Assembly: GCF_013753875.1 (NCBI RefSeq)
Contig: NZ_SMDS01000010.1
Location: 372,001-436,000, forward strand
Reading direction: 5' to 3'
Length of the DNA stretch: 64,000 bases
DNA from: Candidatus Pantoea persica
GTDB lineage: Bacteria > Pseudomonadota > Gammaproteobacteria > Enterobacterales > Enterobacteriaceae
The translations under genes were made by a program, and so were the position numbers. The notes below the pieces were generated by a model that saw only the letters and a program-made list of their open reading frames with translations, did no database searches and was not told the origin of the DNA. Shown here piece by piece: positions 8,462 through 18,571 of this stretch (the first letter of the stretch is position 1; each line of letters begins with the position of its first letter).

Positions 8462-8899
8462 TTACATTCCCTCCAAACGGGCTTTAAAGGTAAACGGGCG
8501 CGCACTGCCGTCCTTGAGCGTCAGGCGCACGATCAGGCGCAGCCAGCCCGGCAGCGGCGCACTCGCCTGGCAATGCAACTGGCTGATCATCCCGGCGTCC
8601 AGCAGGCCACGCAGCGCCTCATCGGCGTAGGCTTCTGCCCGCGCCAATACCGCAGGCAGCGCCTTTTCCCGTGACAGCAGCCACAGCCGCGAGCCAACCG
8701 GGCGGTCGCGATAACTGTCCGCCCACCATCCGCGCCGGTCATGGCCGCCATCCGGCAAACGGTCGGAGACCTCAGCGCGCCGGTCGGTAAACAGGCACAG
8801 CAGCACGGTGGTCGTCAGGCTGTCGTCGGCGAGTAAATCCGCGCCGGCCTGTACCAGCACCCCCTCGCCATTCATCCAGCGCAGCGCCGCGTCACTCAT
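8462..8899 (-). CDS. Mu gp46-like baseplate protein
   Basis: Small baseplate subunit of the gp46/GPW-gp25-like class, between spike gp45 and wedge gp47 in Mu. The product is 145 residues, nearly identical in size to Mu gp46 (146). It has the family features of an N-terminal MSDAALRWMNGEGVL, a DRRAEVSDRLPDGGHDRRGWWADSY region and a C-terminal RLTLKDGSARPFTFKARLEG strand pair. Starts overlap with gp45 by 8 bp. No frameshift or stop is seen. Confidence 0.8.
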   Translation of the reverse strand: MSDAALRWMNGEGVLVQAGADLLADDSLTTTVLLCLFTDRRAEVSDRLPDGGHDRRGWWADSYRDRPVGSRLWLLSREKALPAVLARAEAYADEALRGLLDAGMISQLHCQASAPLPGWLRLIVRLTLKDGSARPFTFKARLEGM

Positions 8900-9500
8900 T
8901 GCGGCCCCCGATCAGACTGCCCTGGCCATTTTCCTGATGGCGGTGAGTACTGTGTTTGACGCCACCGATAACGGCTTCCGGTGCGGCAAAGGTGCCCTGG
9001 GACTCCGCGTCCCCGGCAATCGTCATGCTCTGTTTCACCGTCAGGTTTTTCTCAATCACCACATCATCAGTAAAACGCGCGGTCGGGGTGTTAAACACCG
9101 CCTCCTGCTCGGCGACCACTTCCAGTGTTTTACAGGTGATGATGCAGCGGCCGTCCCGGGTCAGACGCAGGCGATGCCCCTCATAGTGATACAGGCCGCT
9201 ATCCCCGGCGGGCAGCCCGGTGGGCCGATAACGCCGGTCTTCTACCACTAGCACGGTCGCCTGGTCACGACTGCCGCCCAGGCAGGCAAACACCACCTCG
9301 GCCCCCGGCAACGGCACGCTGATATGCCCGTATTGCTGCGGGCGCTCGACCTCATCGAAGGTTTCGCCGTCCAGCGCCGTCAACTGGACGTTTTGCGCTT
9401 TCAGGCCGTCATTCACCCCGGTCAGGATACCCCGCCCGAACAACAGGCGGATCCCGCGCATCACCGGGGCAAGCAGGCGTTGCAGTGCGATATTACTCAT
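8892..9500 (-). CDS. Mu gp45-like tail spike / baseplate assembly protein V
   Basis: The trimeric central spike pierces the outer membrane. The start MSNIALQRLL at 9500 was chosen because it overlaps the gpP stop (ATGAGTAA) and gives 202 residues, near Mu gp45 (197). Longer upstream frame lies inside gpP. A predicted OB-fold region (AEVVFACLGGSRDQATVLVVED) is followed by repetitive beta-helical strands. The C-terminus has HSTHRH, in the place of the HxH iron-binding motif of Mu gp45 and P2 gpV. It looks intact. Confidence 0.8.
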   Translation of the reverse strand: MSNIALQRLLAPVMRGIRLLFGRGILTGVNDGLKAQNVQLTALDGETFDEVERPQQYGHISVPLPGAEVVFACLGGSRDQATVLVVEDRRYRPTGLPAGDSGLYHYEGHRLRLTRDGRCIITCKTLEVVAEQEAVFNTPTARFTDDVVIEKNLTVKQSMTIAGDAESQGTFAAPEAVIGGVKHSTHRHQENGQGSLIGGRNE

Positions 9501-10608
9501 CGAGTTTATTCCCCTGGTTAAGCCAGGCCCGCACCAGACCATCGACGCCGCCGTCAGTACCGCCCGCCTGACGCTCCGCCTCCGCCGGCACAATAAACGC
9601 CTCGCGCGGGGCCAGTGTTAACGTTGTGCGTTCCCCGTTGTCCGCATCGAGATCAAACTGCACCTGGCTAATTAAAAGGTCACGACTGACCATCGACAGA
9701 CGCGGCGCAATGACGCGGGTCAGCCGGTTGGTCTGCCACAGTTCGCCGCTTTCGCGCCGCCAGCCCGTGACCACGGCGGTAAAGCGCTCTGACTGGGCTA
9801 GTGCCCGGCGGCTTTCCCGCAGCGCGCGCGCCCGTGCGGTGGCGGGGGTCAGTTTGCTGTCAGCCAGAATGACTTTGGGGCGGTAACGAGCAATCGCGGG
9901 ATCGTCGCTTTCTCCCCTGGGGGCAGCGCGCAGCGCGTTGGTGTTGGCGTCGCCGGCGTGCCCACCGCCGCCGCCGTGGCCTTTAACCCGATACTGACTG
10001 TGGCGGTCGCGCCAGTCCTCGGTGTACTCGGCGGACAACAGATTTTCACCCAGACGCAGGGTGTCAGTGGGGGTGTTCGCCGCCTGGGTAAACACCAGAT
10101 CGCCGTCGGCATCACTGGTCACCAAAACGCCCCGATGACGCGCCGCCCGGCTCAGCACATCCGCCACGCTTTCCGACAGTTCAAGGGTAAAGGAGGTAAA
10201 GGGTTTGGCGGCCTCGGGGTCAGACACCGCCCAGCGCACCGCGATGCCAAAAGGTTTGCACAGGTCTTGCGCAATCTGTTGCAGGGTGCGTTGACGCCAT
10301 TGACCGCCCGGGTAGACTGCCGAACAGTCCACCAGATCGCCGGTTTTATCCCGGCCCTTTATCGTGACCTGTGCCGAGTCGGCCCCCATCTTGTGCGATA
10401 CGCTGTCGAGGTAGCCGGTGATGACCGGTTGCCCGTCAAGGGTCAGCGCGAGCGTTCCGCCGGCGCGCAGGCTGTCGGGCAACGCCTGGCCGGGCATCAT
10501 GATCCCGAGGGTAAAATCCCCGGCCAGACGCGCCAGCCCCCGGGTAATAATGACCGACAGCCAGTGGGTGAAAATCCGGTTGTCGATGCGCAACGCCACC
10601 TCAGCCAC
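9493..10608 (-). CDS. Mu gpP-like baseplate hub protein (gp27/late control D type)
   Basis: The hub joins the tail tube to the spike. A GTG start at 10608 is inferred because it overlaps the gpN stop (GGTGGCTGA) and begins VAEVALRIDNRIFTHW, like Mu gpP. This gives 371 residues, close to the family norm. Recognisable parts are FTLGIMMPG, VTIKGRDKTGDLVDCSA and the C-terminal LISQVQFDLDADNGERTTLTLAPREAF. The region upstream of the GTG in the open frame is inside gpN. No inactivating change is seen. Confidence 0.8.
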   Translation of the reverse strand: MAEVALRIDNRIFTHWLSVIITRGLARLAGDFTLGIMMPGQALPDSLRAGGTLALTLDGQPVITGYLDSVSHKMGADSAQVTIKGRDKTGDLVDCSAVYPGGQWRQRTLQQIAQDLCKPFGIAVRWAVSDPEAAKPFTSFTLELSESVADVLSRAARHRGVLVTSDADGDLVFTQAANTPTDTLRLGENLLSAEYTEDWRDRHSQYRVKGHGGGGGHAGDANTNALRAAPRGESDDPAIARYRPKVILADSKLTPATARARALRESRRALAQSERFTAVVTGWRRESGELWQTNRLTRVIAPRLSMVSRDLLISQVQFDLDADNGERTTLTLAPREAFIVPAEAERQAGGTDGGVDGLVRAWLNQGNKLDE

Positions 10609-11960
10609 CGGGCACCTCCACGCGCTCGCCCCCCGGCACAAACAGCGGATGACGCAGCCGGTTGCGACGAATAAAGCGCGCCGTGTCACGCGCATCCCCG
10701 CTGATGCGGTACAGGGTCACCAGCGCCGGCTCGGTGGTTGTCACCGCGGCCTGGATCAGGCCGGGTAACGCCACGCCGCGGTGGGATAAATCCGCCACAA
10801 AGGCGCGGCTTAACGCCCGAACCTGCAAGGCCAGGCTCTGATAGCCCAGCGCCGAGGTGGTCAGGGCACACGCATCCAGGCGGCGCGCGACCTGCTGGCT
10901 GACGCGCACCACATCCGGTGTACTTTCCAGCCAGACGCTGCCGCTGCAGCTGTCACTGAGCGGGCGCGGGGCGGGGCGGGCGAGGCCGCGCGTGGCAACA
11001 CCTGTGCCGGTGCGTTTTGGCTGACCGCCGCCAGACTGGCGGTGAGCAGGGACGACAACATCTGTACCTGCACCACCGCCACCGCCAGGCGCAGCGTATT
11101 TTGCAGCAACTGCACCGTGGCGCGGGTGGCCGGTTGCAGACCCTGCCTATCGCGCTGGCGGTCCTGACGGACCAGCGCGCTGTCCAGCCGGTCGGCCAGC
11201 TGGACTATCTGGTGCTGGAGTGCACCGGGCTGCGGGGAGACCGGCGCGCGTGCCCGGTTTTTTATCTGCTCAGGTTGGGGGTAAGCCCGCAGGCGCTGTA
11301 TGCCCTGAAAAATCCCCTTGAAGGCCAGCGCCAGGCGGTCGGGAGTGGTGATAAGCCCCTGGATATTGCCGCGCAGGGCGGTGAACGAGGCGATAAAGCT
11401 CTGCATATCGGCCAGCAGCCCCAGACCATTGAGGGCGCTTTCCAGCATGTTGGCTTTCTCGTTGACGCACGCCATCAACACCTGTGCGTCATGCAGCGAG
11501 GTCTGCCAGCCGTCAGCCAGGGTGGAAAACAGTGAGGCCAGCGTGCCGTCGCCCTGGCGATTGACCACCCCGGCGGTATCCTGCGCTACCGTAGGGGCGG
11601 TCTCATCGGCCACCGGTACCACCGTGACGGTAAACTCCACCAGACGCTGGTTATCGACGCTGTAGCGGCTTTCAAAGTGTTCAACCAGCACCGACAGCGT
11701 ACCCCAGTCCGGGTGCAACAGCTTGCCCGGTCCCGGCGCATTCAGCGCCTGCGTCAGCCGTACCCGTTGTGCCTGCGCATCATCGCCGGTCAGTGACAGG
11801 GTGAAGGTGTGCTCAGGCAGTTTTTCCCTAAATCGTCCGCCCCGCCATGTTCACGCAGCGGATATTCCCGCCGCACCACCCGGCGACCGCCGCGACTGCG
11901 CTGCTCTTTGTAAACCCAGAAAGGCACGCCGCGAAAGCGGCCCTGACCGGTATTTTTCAT
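10601..11960 (-). pseudogene. Mu gpN-like DNA circularisation / tail protein, at least two frameshifts
   Basis: Mu gpN circularises injected DNA and is also a tail component. The start ATG at 11960 gives MKNTGQGRFRGVPFWV, then EQRSRGGRRVVRREYPLR, the usual opening. The frame breaks near 11825 in a GGGAAAAAC stretch; HTFTLSLTGDD and later residues continue in a second frame. This breaks again in a G-rich stretch near 10980, after which VVRVSQQVARRLDACALT leads to the normal end (HPLFVPGGERVEV) at 10601. At about 450 residues the full frame would match family size. It is not expressed as one protein. Confidence 0.8.
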
Positions 11961-11969
11961 CTGCGCACC

Positions 11970-14074
11970 TCAATAAATACGGTAGTTGTCGCCGTTATAC
12001 ACATCCAGAGTTAACCCAAAGGCGTTACTGTCGGTGACGGCGCTGTTTTGCAGCACCAGTCCCGGGGCCAGCGCAATACGCATGTCCGCCTGGGCTTTCA
12101 CGGACGGCTGCACCGTCTGTTGCTCGTCCTTCCTGTCCCACCGGGCGTAGATATCGCCCAACCAGCCGCCGAGTTTTTCGCCGAGCACACTACCGAGCAT
12201 CGAGCCAGCCACCGCCCCTATCGGGCCACCGATGGCGCCGACGAGTCCGCCCGCTGTCGCACCGGTAGCCGAACCTAGCGCACCGCCTTTATCCTCGGCG
12301 CTGGCATTCTTATCCAGCAGCGTCGGGGCCAGCGACAACGCCGTCAGCGCCGGCCCGCCCAGGCGCATTGCGCCGCGACCGAGCGCCCCGGCAGACCGTC
12401 CCAGCCAGCCGGTGAAACCGGTGAGCTGCGCCGTTACCCCACCCAGCAGGCCGCATGCCCGCTGTCCCACACCGGACAGCCAGCGTCCGGCCGTGCTCAC
12501 GCCCGGTATCCGGCTTAACCGTGCGCCGGTGCGATTGACCATGCCGCCAAAGAAGCCTGAGACGGCGGAGGCCGCCCGCCCCAGGCGGGAGCGCGGCACC
12601 GGGGCCGCTGGACGGCCAGGGCGCATGCGGGAGCCTTTACGGCGGGTGCGACCGTTGCCATCGACATCAGTCTCACTGCCACCCCCGACGCCGCCCGCCG
12701 GCCAGTTGGTGACAAACACGCTCACCGGCGCGCCCAGACCGCCACCCATCGCAAACGGTGCGGGACCAGGCAAAGCCGCCGGGGCATTTTTGCCGCGCCC
12801 CCGCCACCACCGATAAGCCCGCCACGGGTAACGCACCGGTGCACTGGCCAGCCCCCAGGCGGGACGGGCTATCGCCATGCCGACACGGGCCAGTTTCGAG
12901 GCGACATAAATCGCCAGAATGGCCCTGGCCGTATTGGCGGCGTATTTGCCGATACTGTCGATAGTCTCGCCGTAGCCAGCCAAGCGCCACGCCATCAGCT
13001 CGGTGTTGACCCGGTTAAGGCCATTTTTAAACAGCGTGACGCCACGGCGGGCGCTGTCGAATACCCCGTTAAAACGACTGGCCAGCCTGTCGGCCCATTG
13101 GTCCTGCAAACCGCTTTCCTGCCCCTCACCGGCAAAATCCAGAAAGTCTTTTAACTCGGTTTTAAGCCGTTTAAATGGCCCTTGATTCATCACCTTGACG
13201 GCGAACTGCTGCCAGACATCGCCCAGTTGGGAAGTGAGTCCCGTCCAGGAGTTCATGGCGTCTTTCTGCGCCCCTTTAGCCTGCTCGCGCAGCGTCTGGA
13301 ACAACAATTCAATGGATTTTGGCCCAAGTAACCCTTTTTCACCCTGTGTGGTCAGTTCGTTACGGCTTTTGCCGAGCTTTTCCGCCAGTACGCTATAGAC
13401 ATCAATGCCGTAGCCGGTGAGCAGGCTCGCGTCCTGAGCCTGGATGCTCTTGCGCGAATACATCTGTTTAAGCTGAAGGGAAGCGCCCTGGGCTTCCGGC
13501 AACGTCCAGCCGTGCCGTGCACCCTGGTCTTCCAGCATCGTAATAAAGTGGCGCGCTTCCTCACGACTCATGCCAAACCCCCGACTGGAGGCGTATTCCT
13601 GCACCACCCCTTGCAATCCCCAGGTGGTGTCCCTGGCATTCTGTATCGCCCATTTCAGGTCGGCGTCGGTCTGGGCTTTATCGTGATGGTTCAGTGAGTT
13701 CAGGCGAATGGTGTAGTTTTCCCGCCGGGTCGATAAAGGCTTTTTTTCAGGCCATACAGCGCCGCGCCCCCGGCCAGCAGCCCGTAAAGGCGCGCTACGC
13801 CGCCATAGGCCGCTTTGGCGCGCGTCTCCAGATGGTCAAAACCGGATGACACCGACGCCAGCCCCAGGCGCAGACCGCTAAAGGTGCGCTGGCCCTGATG
13901 GCCCAGCCGGTCAAGCTGACTCCCCAGGCTATTCGCCCGAAGACCAAGACCGTGCAGGGATGCGCCGCCTTGCCGCCCCATGCCGACCAGACTTTGACCA
14001 AACAGCCGCGCCTGCCGGAGCAGGTTGCCCAGCAGGTCAACAATCACTGACGCTTTTATCTGCTTTCCGGCCAT
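11970..14074 (-). pseudogene. Tape measure protein (Mu gp42-like), frameshifted
   Basis: The tape measure sets tail length. The first frame, MAGKQIKASVIVDLLGNL, runs 124 residues and ends with GGAALYGLKKSL in a run of seven A at about 13741-13747. The continuation (NYTIRLNSLNHHDKAQTDADLKWA) is in another frame and stays open 548+ residues to 11970. This second part has a tape-measure N-domain (QGVVQEYASSRGFGMSREEA), Arg/Pro-rich linkers and a Gly/Ala-rich hydrophobic tract (GGLVGAIGGPIGAVAGSMLGS). The combined length is about 700 residues. The indel breaks it near the N-terminus. Confidence 0.8.
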
Positions 14075-14077
14075 CGT

Positions 14078-14651
14078 TTACTCACGCTGTAATAAGTGGG
14101 TGGCTTGCTGGCAGTGCCGGTAAAGCCGGATTAACGGCAGGGAAAGCGCCCAGTCCATGCCCGACTTGGTGGATGTGGCGAGCATCAGCGCCGCTTCCTC
14201 AATGTTTTCCCGACACTGCATCCAGTCGCCCCGAATCAGCCGCCAGCTGGCCGGCCAGCACGCTGCCGCCCAGACGCTGGGCGATGATAAGGCGTTCAAT
14301 ATAGCGCGCCGACAGACTTTTCAGTTGCAGCAGCGACAACGGGCCGTTGAGGTTGCCCAGCCAGGCAACCTGCCGGCGCAGCAGCTCAAATTCGACCATC
14401 GCCGGCGAACGCACTAATTCCGAGCCGTTAGCCGTCTGCACCACCCGCTCTGCGGCCAGCTCAGCATCAATAATGTCCTTGCCGGTTAATGGCCGCAGGG
14501 TAACGTCCGTGTGGCGCTGTTCGTCGTCACCGCTGCCGGTGACCAGACCCAGTTGCCCGCGCGCTAGTTCGTCGGCGACGCTGGTGATATCCGGCGACAC
14601 TCCTTCAACCTCGTGGGCCGCCGTCGCCAGGGTTTCCATGCTATCGGTCAT
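14078..14651 (-). CDS. Tail assembly chaperones: short form and programmed-frameshift long form (Mu gp41-like)
   Basis: Contractile and siphophage tails use two chaperones made from one start by frameshifting; the long form carries the tape measure. The short frame (MTDSMETLATAAHEVEG) is 150 residues and stops at 14199. The second frame, in the -2/+1 register, overlaps it and runs to 14078 (GDWMQCRENIEEA ... LLQRE), directly before the tape measure start. The only plausible switch is CGGGGCGA at 14226-14233. Mu is reported to use a -2 shift at this gene. The two-frame layout is therefore probably the normal, functional one and not damage. Confidence 0.75.
14226..14233 (-). promoter_or_regulatory. 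Putative -2 programmed ribosomal frameshift site
   Basis: Minus-strand CGGGGCGA, read TCG GGG CGA in the zero frame and CGG GGC GAC in the new frame. From memory it matches the Mu C-GGG-GCG-A slippery site. It lies 27 bases upstream of the zero-frame stop. Confidence 0.6.
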
Positions 14652-14660
14652 ACTCGCTCC

Positions 14661-14925
14661 TTACGCCACACGCTGGCTGCGAATGGCGGTAAATTTGGCG
14701 GAGATTTCTCCCGCGTCCGTCAGGGACTCTTCCCCGTTGCTCCAGGCGTTGGTCATCATAGTGCGTTGCGCCGGAATCGGCTTCAAACTCCAGCGTCACA
14801 TCGTACCAGCCGTTGATGACATCCACGCTCAGATCACCCCGTGCCGGAAATTTGCATTCCAGCGTGGCGGCGCGAGGTGTCGATTTGTAGCCGTAGACGC
14901 GCGCCGGTCACTTCCATCAATCAGA
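14661..14925 (-). pseudogene. Tail tube protein (Mu gpM-like), C-terminal remnant
   Basis: The tail tube is the inner cylinder of the tail. Only about the last 85 residues can be traced: VYGYKSTPRAATLECKFPARGDLS and VINGWYDVTLEFEADSGA in one frame, then MMTNAWSNGEESLTDAGEISAKFTAIRSQRVA in another, ending in TAA at 14661-14663. There is an indel near 14760 and another near 14905. The N-terminus is missing because prophage similarity ends abruptly at about 14.93 kb, where base composition falls to AT-rich. It lies directly upstream of the chaperone gene, as in Mu. Confidence 0.7.
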
Positions 14926-15259
14926 ATCTTTTAGCTATCACATATCTCAGAGCTCAATTAATACAGCCAAGATACTAGATAAGCTGACTGCGGAACAACG
15001 CAGAGAGATTTTACAGAGGTATGGTATTGACGAGGAATATAGTAAAGATACGATAAATCAACCTGTTAGCCAGCATAAAAAGGAAGCTGGCTGATATTAT
15101 CCATCGGCTAGCAACACGATTTTAGCAAAAAAATGGCTCAATGATCACCGAAAGGAACAAGAAAAATTACCACTAAAGGTAGTTTGAATGTGTTTTGAAG
15201 ATAGTTTGAGACGATTTTACATGGATCAGTTTGTTTGCTTAATTTTATCTTTTAGCTAT
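14926..15259 (+). repeat. 13-bp direct repeat pair in the AT-rich prophage-asnS junction
   Basis: ATCTTTTAGCTAT occurs at 14926-14938, exactly where prophage similarity stops, and again at 15247-15259. A GGATCACTTT pair lies at 15265 and 15391. They could be traces of an insertion or deletion event. No known element end is recognised. Confidence 0.45.
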
Positions 15260-15563
15260 TAAATGGATCACTTTGCAGCTCCAATGTAACATTGATTAAA
15301 ATTACGCCAACTTGAGAATTACCTCCTGATTTACTTAGTTTTTATCCCACCAGATCCCGCGAATTCCCGGATATTCCCGTTATACCTATTGGATCACTTT
15401 AGGTAAGTCTCCACATCGGAGCGTTAGCGCGCCCCGCTTCTGCTATGATAAATCTGCCGCCCCGCCGAAATTTTGCTTGTTTCCTTGCGACTCGCAAGTA
15501 ACATAGCAACACTCCGGTCTGGGGAACTGTATAAACTCACTTCTTCTATATATAGAGATATTT
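14935..15563. other. AT-rich intergenic junction between prophage remnant and asnS
   Basis: About 630 bases clearly richer in A+T than the flanks. A plus-strand open frame without a start codon (to 15093) reads INTAKILDKLTAEQRREILQ and ends in HKKEAG. It may be the tail of a lost gene, but I recognise no family. In E. coli pncB and pepN lie on this side of asnS; neither is present. The asnS promoter must lie in the last 150 bases but I cannot place it with confidence. Confidence 0.6.
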
Positions 15564-16964
15564 ATGAGCGTAGTGCCTGTAGCGGACGTACTGCACGGTC
15601 GCGTCGCGGTTGACAGCGAAGTCACCGTACGTGGTTGGGTGCGTACCCGAAGAGATTCAAAAGCCGGTCTTTCCTTTGTTGCCGTTTATGACGGTTCCTG
15701 CTTTAATCCCGTTCAGGCTGTCGTCAATAATTCTCTGAATAATTATCAGGATGAAGTGCTGCACCTGACCACCGGCTGTTCAGTGATCGTGACTGGAACC
15801 GTCGTGGCCTCGCCGGGCCAGGGCCAGGCGTTTGAGATCCAGGTAACGCGCGTGAAAGTGACCGGCTGGGTGGTCGATCCCGACACCTATCCGATGGCGG
15901 CGAAACGCCACAGCATCGAATACCTGCGCGAAGTGGCGCACCTGCGTCCGCGCACCAATCTGATCGGCGCCGTGGCGCGCGTGCGTCATACCCTGGCGCA
16001 GACGCTGCATCGCTTTTTCCATGAGAACGGCTATTTCTGGGTCTCAACGCCGCTGATTACCTCCTCCGATACCGAAGGTGCCGGCGCAATGTTCCGCGTC
16101 TCGACGCTGGATCTGGAAAACCTGCCGCGCACCCCGCAGGGCGCCGTCGACTTTAACGAAGATTTCTTCGGCAAAGAGGCGTTCCTGACCGTATCCGGTC
16201 AGCTCAACGGCGAAACCTACGCCTGCGCGCTGTCGAAGATCTACACCTTCGGCCCGACCTTCCGCGCAGAAAACTCCAATACCAGCCGCCATCTGGCGGA
16301 GTTCTGGATGTTGGAGCCGGAAATCGCATTCGCCACGCTGGACGACGCCGCCGCGCTCGCCGAAGCGATGCTGAAGTATGTCTTTAAAACGGTACTGGAC
16401 GAGCGCGCCGACGATATGGCCTTCTTTGCCGAGCGCGTGGATAAAGAGGTGGTAGATCGCCTGCAGCGCTTTATCTCCACCGACTTTGCGCAGGTGAATT
16501 ACACCGACGCCATCACCATTCTGGAAAACTGCGGCCAGACCTTTGAAAACCCTGTTTCCTGGGGCATCGACCTCTCCTCTGAGCACGAGCGCTACCTTGC
16601 CGAGCAGCACTTCAAGGCGCCGGTGGTAGTGAAAAACTATCCGAAAGATATCAAAGCGTTTTATATGCGTCTTAACGACGACCAGAAAACCGTGGCAGCG
16701 ATGGACGTGCTGGCGCCGGGCATCGGCGAAATCATCGGCGGCTCGCAGCGCGAAGAGCGCCTCGATGTGCTGGACACGCGTCTGGAAGAGATGGGCCTAA
16801 ATAAAGAAGATTACTGGTGGTATCGCGACCTGCGTCGATACGGCACCGTTCCGCATTCAGGTTTTGGTCTCGGCTTTGAACGTTTAATCGCCTATGTCAC
16901 TGGCGTACAAAATGTAAGAGACGTTATCCCTTTCCCGCGCACGCCGCGCAATGCGAATTTCTAA
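15564..16964 (+). CDS. asnS: Asparaginyl-tRNA synthetase
   Basis: Charges tRNA-Asn in the cytoplasm; class IIb synthetase. The 466 residues equal E. coli AsnS. The N-terminal OB-fold anticodon domain spans roughly residues 1-110 ([16 protein letters not shown]). The catalytic core contains motif 2 ([21 protein letters not shown]) and motif 3 ([15 protein letters not shown]). The start follows a weak GAGATA site, as in E. coli. It is monocistronic with its own terminator and shows no damage. Confidence 0.98.
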   Translation: MSVVPVADVLHGRVAVDSEVTVRGWVRTRRDSKAGLSFVAVYDGSCFNPVQAVVNNSLNNYQDEVLHLTTGCSVIVTGTVVASPGQGQAFEIQVTRVKVTGWVVDPDTYPMAAKRHSIEYLREVAHLRPRTNLIGAVARVRHTLAQTLHRFFHENGYFWVSTPLITSSDTEGAGAMFRVSTLDLENLPRTPQGAVDFNEDFFGKEAFLTVSGQLNGETYACALSKIYTFGPTFRAENSNTSRHLAEFWMLEPEIAFATLDDAAALAEAMLKYVFKTVLDERADDMAFFAERVDKEVVDRLQRFISTDFAQVNYTDAITILENCGQTFENPVSWGIDLSSEHERYLAEQHFKAPVVVKNYPKDIKAFYMRLNDDQKTVAAMDVLAPGIGEIIGGSQREERLDVLDTRLEEMGLNKEDYWWYRDLRRYGTVPHSGFGLGFERLIAYVTGVQNVRDVIPFPRTPRNANF

Positions 16965-17001
16965 TATGTCCTAATTAATTATAAGAAACTCATATATATT
17001 A

Positions 17002-17036
17002 AAGAGGCCGAACCTGTCGGCCTCTTTTTATTTTTG
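17002..17036 (+). terminator. asnS terminator
   Basis: AAGAGGCCGA (17002-17011) pairs with TCGGCCTCTT (17017-17026) around ACCTG, followed by a T-rich tract. It is about 40 bp after the asnS stop. Confidence 0.9.
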
Positions 17037-17216
17037 TAAATTTTGAGTTCTCTCACAAAGTTCCGCCATACTTACAGGTTGTAATATGAATTTTCTTTTG
17101 AAACAATATTGCGAGTTAAGTAGCATTTTCCGTGTGGCATATCCTGCTTTGTGATGGAAAGATGCGTGCAGATACAGGAAGGCACCAAACTTCTTTCAGG
17201 GTTCCGTAACGGTTTC

Positions 17217-17267
17217 TTGACGGCAGTGGCAGGTGTCCGAATAAACTCTAATTGAGGGTAATAAATA
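17217..17267 (+). promoter_or_regulatory. ompF mRNA leader with MicF-type pairing region
   Basis: TTGACGGCAGTGGCAGGTGTC and GAGGGTAATAAATA before the ATGATG start match the E. coli ompF leader closely. In E. coli the GAGGGTAATAAATAATG stretch is where MicF RNA pairs and blocks translation, and GAGG is the ribosome site. No micF gene is in this window. Confidence 0.6.
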
Positions 17268-18362
17268 ATGATGAAGCGCAACATTCTTGCAGTGGTTATC
17301 CCTGCTCTGCTAGCTGCCGGCACAGCAAACGCAGCAATAGAAATTTATAACAAAGACGGCAACAAACTTGACCTGTACGGTAAAGCTGCTGGTCTGCACT
17401 ACCTCTCTATTGACGACGACGACAAAAGTTACGTACATTTTGGCTTCAAGGGTGAAACCCAGATTAACGACCAGCTGACCGGTTACGGTCAGTGGGAATA
17501 CAACGTTCAGGCCAACAACTCTGAAGGTTCTGATACGCAGAACGGCAACCGTACCCTTCTGGGCTTCGCCGGTCTGAAATTCGGCAACGCAGGCTCAATC
17601 GACTACGGCCGTAACTACGGCGTGGTGTACGACGCTATCAGCTGGACCGACATACTGCCGGAATTCGGCGGCAACTCTGGCTACTCAGACAACTTCATGA
17701 ACGGTCGCAGCGCCGACCTGCTGACCTACCGCAACAAAGATTTCTTCGGCCTGGTGGATGGCTGGGACTTTGCGGCTCAGTATCAGTTCCAAAATAAACG
17801 TACCGGCATTCGTAGCGCCAACGGCGACGGCTGGGGCCTGTCAACCTCCTACACCTCGCCAATCGGCCTAGGTATTGTAGGCGCATACAGCAACAGCGAG
17901 CGTACCTATGAGCAGTCGGCTGGCGTGGCTGACAGCATCGGCGACATGGTTGGTCAGGGCAAACACGCTGAAAACTGGGGTACGGCTATTAAGTATGACG
18001 CTAACAACTTACACCTGGCGGCTTACTACGGTGAAACCCGTAACTCTACACCGTTCACCCTCACTACTACTGACAGCACCACTTCTTTCGCTAACAAAGC
18101 GCAGAACATCGAGCTGGTTGCACAGTATCAGTTCGACTCCGGTCTGCGTCCGTCTATCGCCTACGTGCAGTCTAAAGGCAAATACATCGAAGGTGTGGGC
18201 GATGCTGACCTAGTCAAATACATTGACGTGGGCGCTACCTACTACTTCAACAAAAACATGTCGACCTACATTGACTACCAGATCAACCAGCTGGATTACG
18301 ACAAAAGCCTGGGTCTGAACACCGGCGACACCTTAGCCGTAGGCTTGGTTTACCAGTTCTAA
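17268..18362 (+). CDS. ompF: Outer-membrane trimeric porin OmpF
   Basis: General diffusion porin for small hydrophilic solutes. The product is 364 residues. A signal peptide runs [22 protein letters not shown], with mature protein starting [17 protein letters not shown]. The loop 3 constriction motif is [13 protein letters not shown], and the C-terminus ends in aromatic VGLVYQF, as BAM recognition requires. The MMKRN double start and the asnS-ompF-aspC order identify OmpF and not OmpC. Extracellular loops differ most from E. coli, as expected under surface selection. Intact. Confidence 0.93.
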   Translation: MMKRNILAVVIPALLAAGTANAAIEIYNKDGNKLDLYGKAAGLHYLSIDDDDKSYVHFGFKGETQINDQLTGYGQWEYNVQANNSEGSDTQNGNRTLLGFAGLKFGNAGSIDYGRNYGVVYDAISWTDILPEFGGNSGYSDNFMNGRSADLLTYRNKDFFGLVDGWDFAAQYQFQNKRTGIRSANGDGWGLSTSYTSPIGLGIVGAYSNSERTYEQSAGVADSIGDMVGQGKHAENWGTAIKYDANNLHLAAYYGETRNSTPFTLTTTDSTTSFANKAQNIELVAQYQFDSGLRPSIAYVQSKGKYIEGVGDADLVKYIDVGATYYFNKNMSTYIDYQINQLDYDKSLGLNTGDTLAVGLVYQF

Positions 18363-18378
18363 GTTACGCGTCACAGAA

Positions 18379-18404
18379 AAACGGAGCCGAGGCTCCGTTT
18401 TTTT
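18379..18404 (+). terminator. ompF terminator
   Basis: ACGGAGCC (18381-18388) and GGCTCCGT (18391-18398) form a tight hairpin followed by seven T in all. Confidence 0.92.
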
Positions 18405-18571
18405 ATGCCTGACATCCGCCTCCGCGGGCCATTTCGCGCCCCGATGCGCTACCACGCGTTTACGTGCGGGCGCCTCGCCGACGATATTTCACCTAAACGG
18501 TTGGCAATGCGCGGCGATGACGCTAACCTGAGGACTCATTTCGTTAAAGTTCTCTCTACTGGACACGACTC

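Noticed and set aside
2943-14925. Tailocin (phage-tail bacteriocin)
   Set aside because: Tail genes without heads suggested it, but the tube, tape measure, gpN and gp47 are broken and no sheath or lysis genes are present.
14935-15093. Small gene ending HKKEAG
   Set aside because: No start codon or ribosome site and no family recognised; kept only as a note in the junction region.
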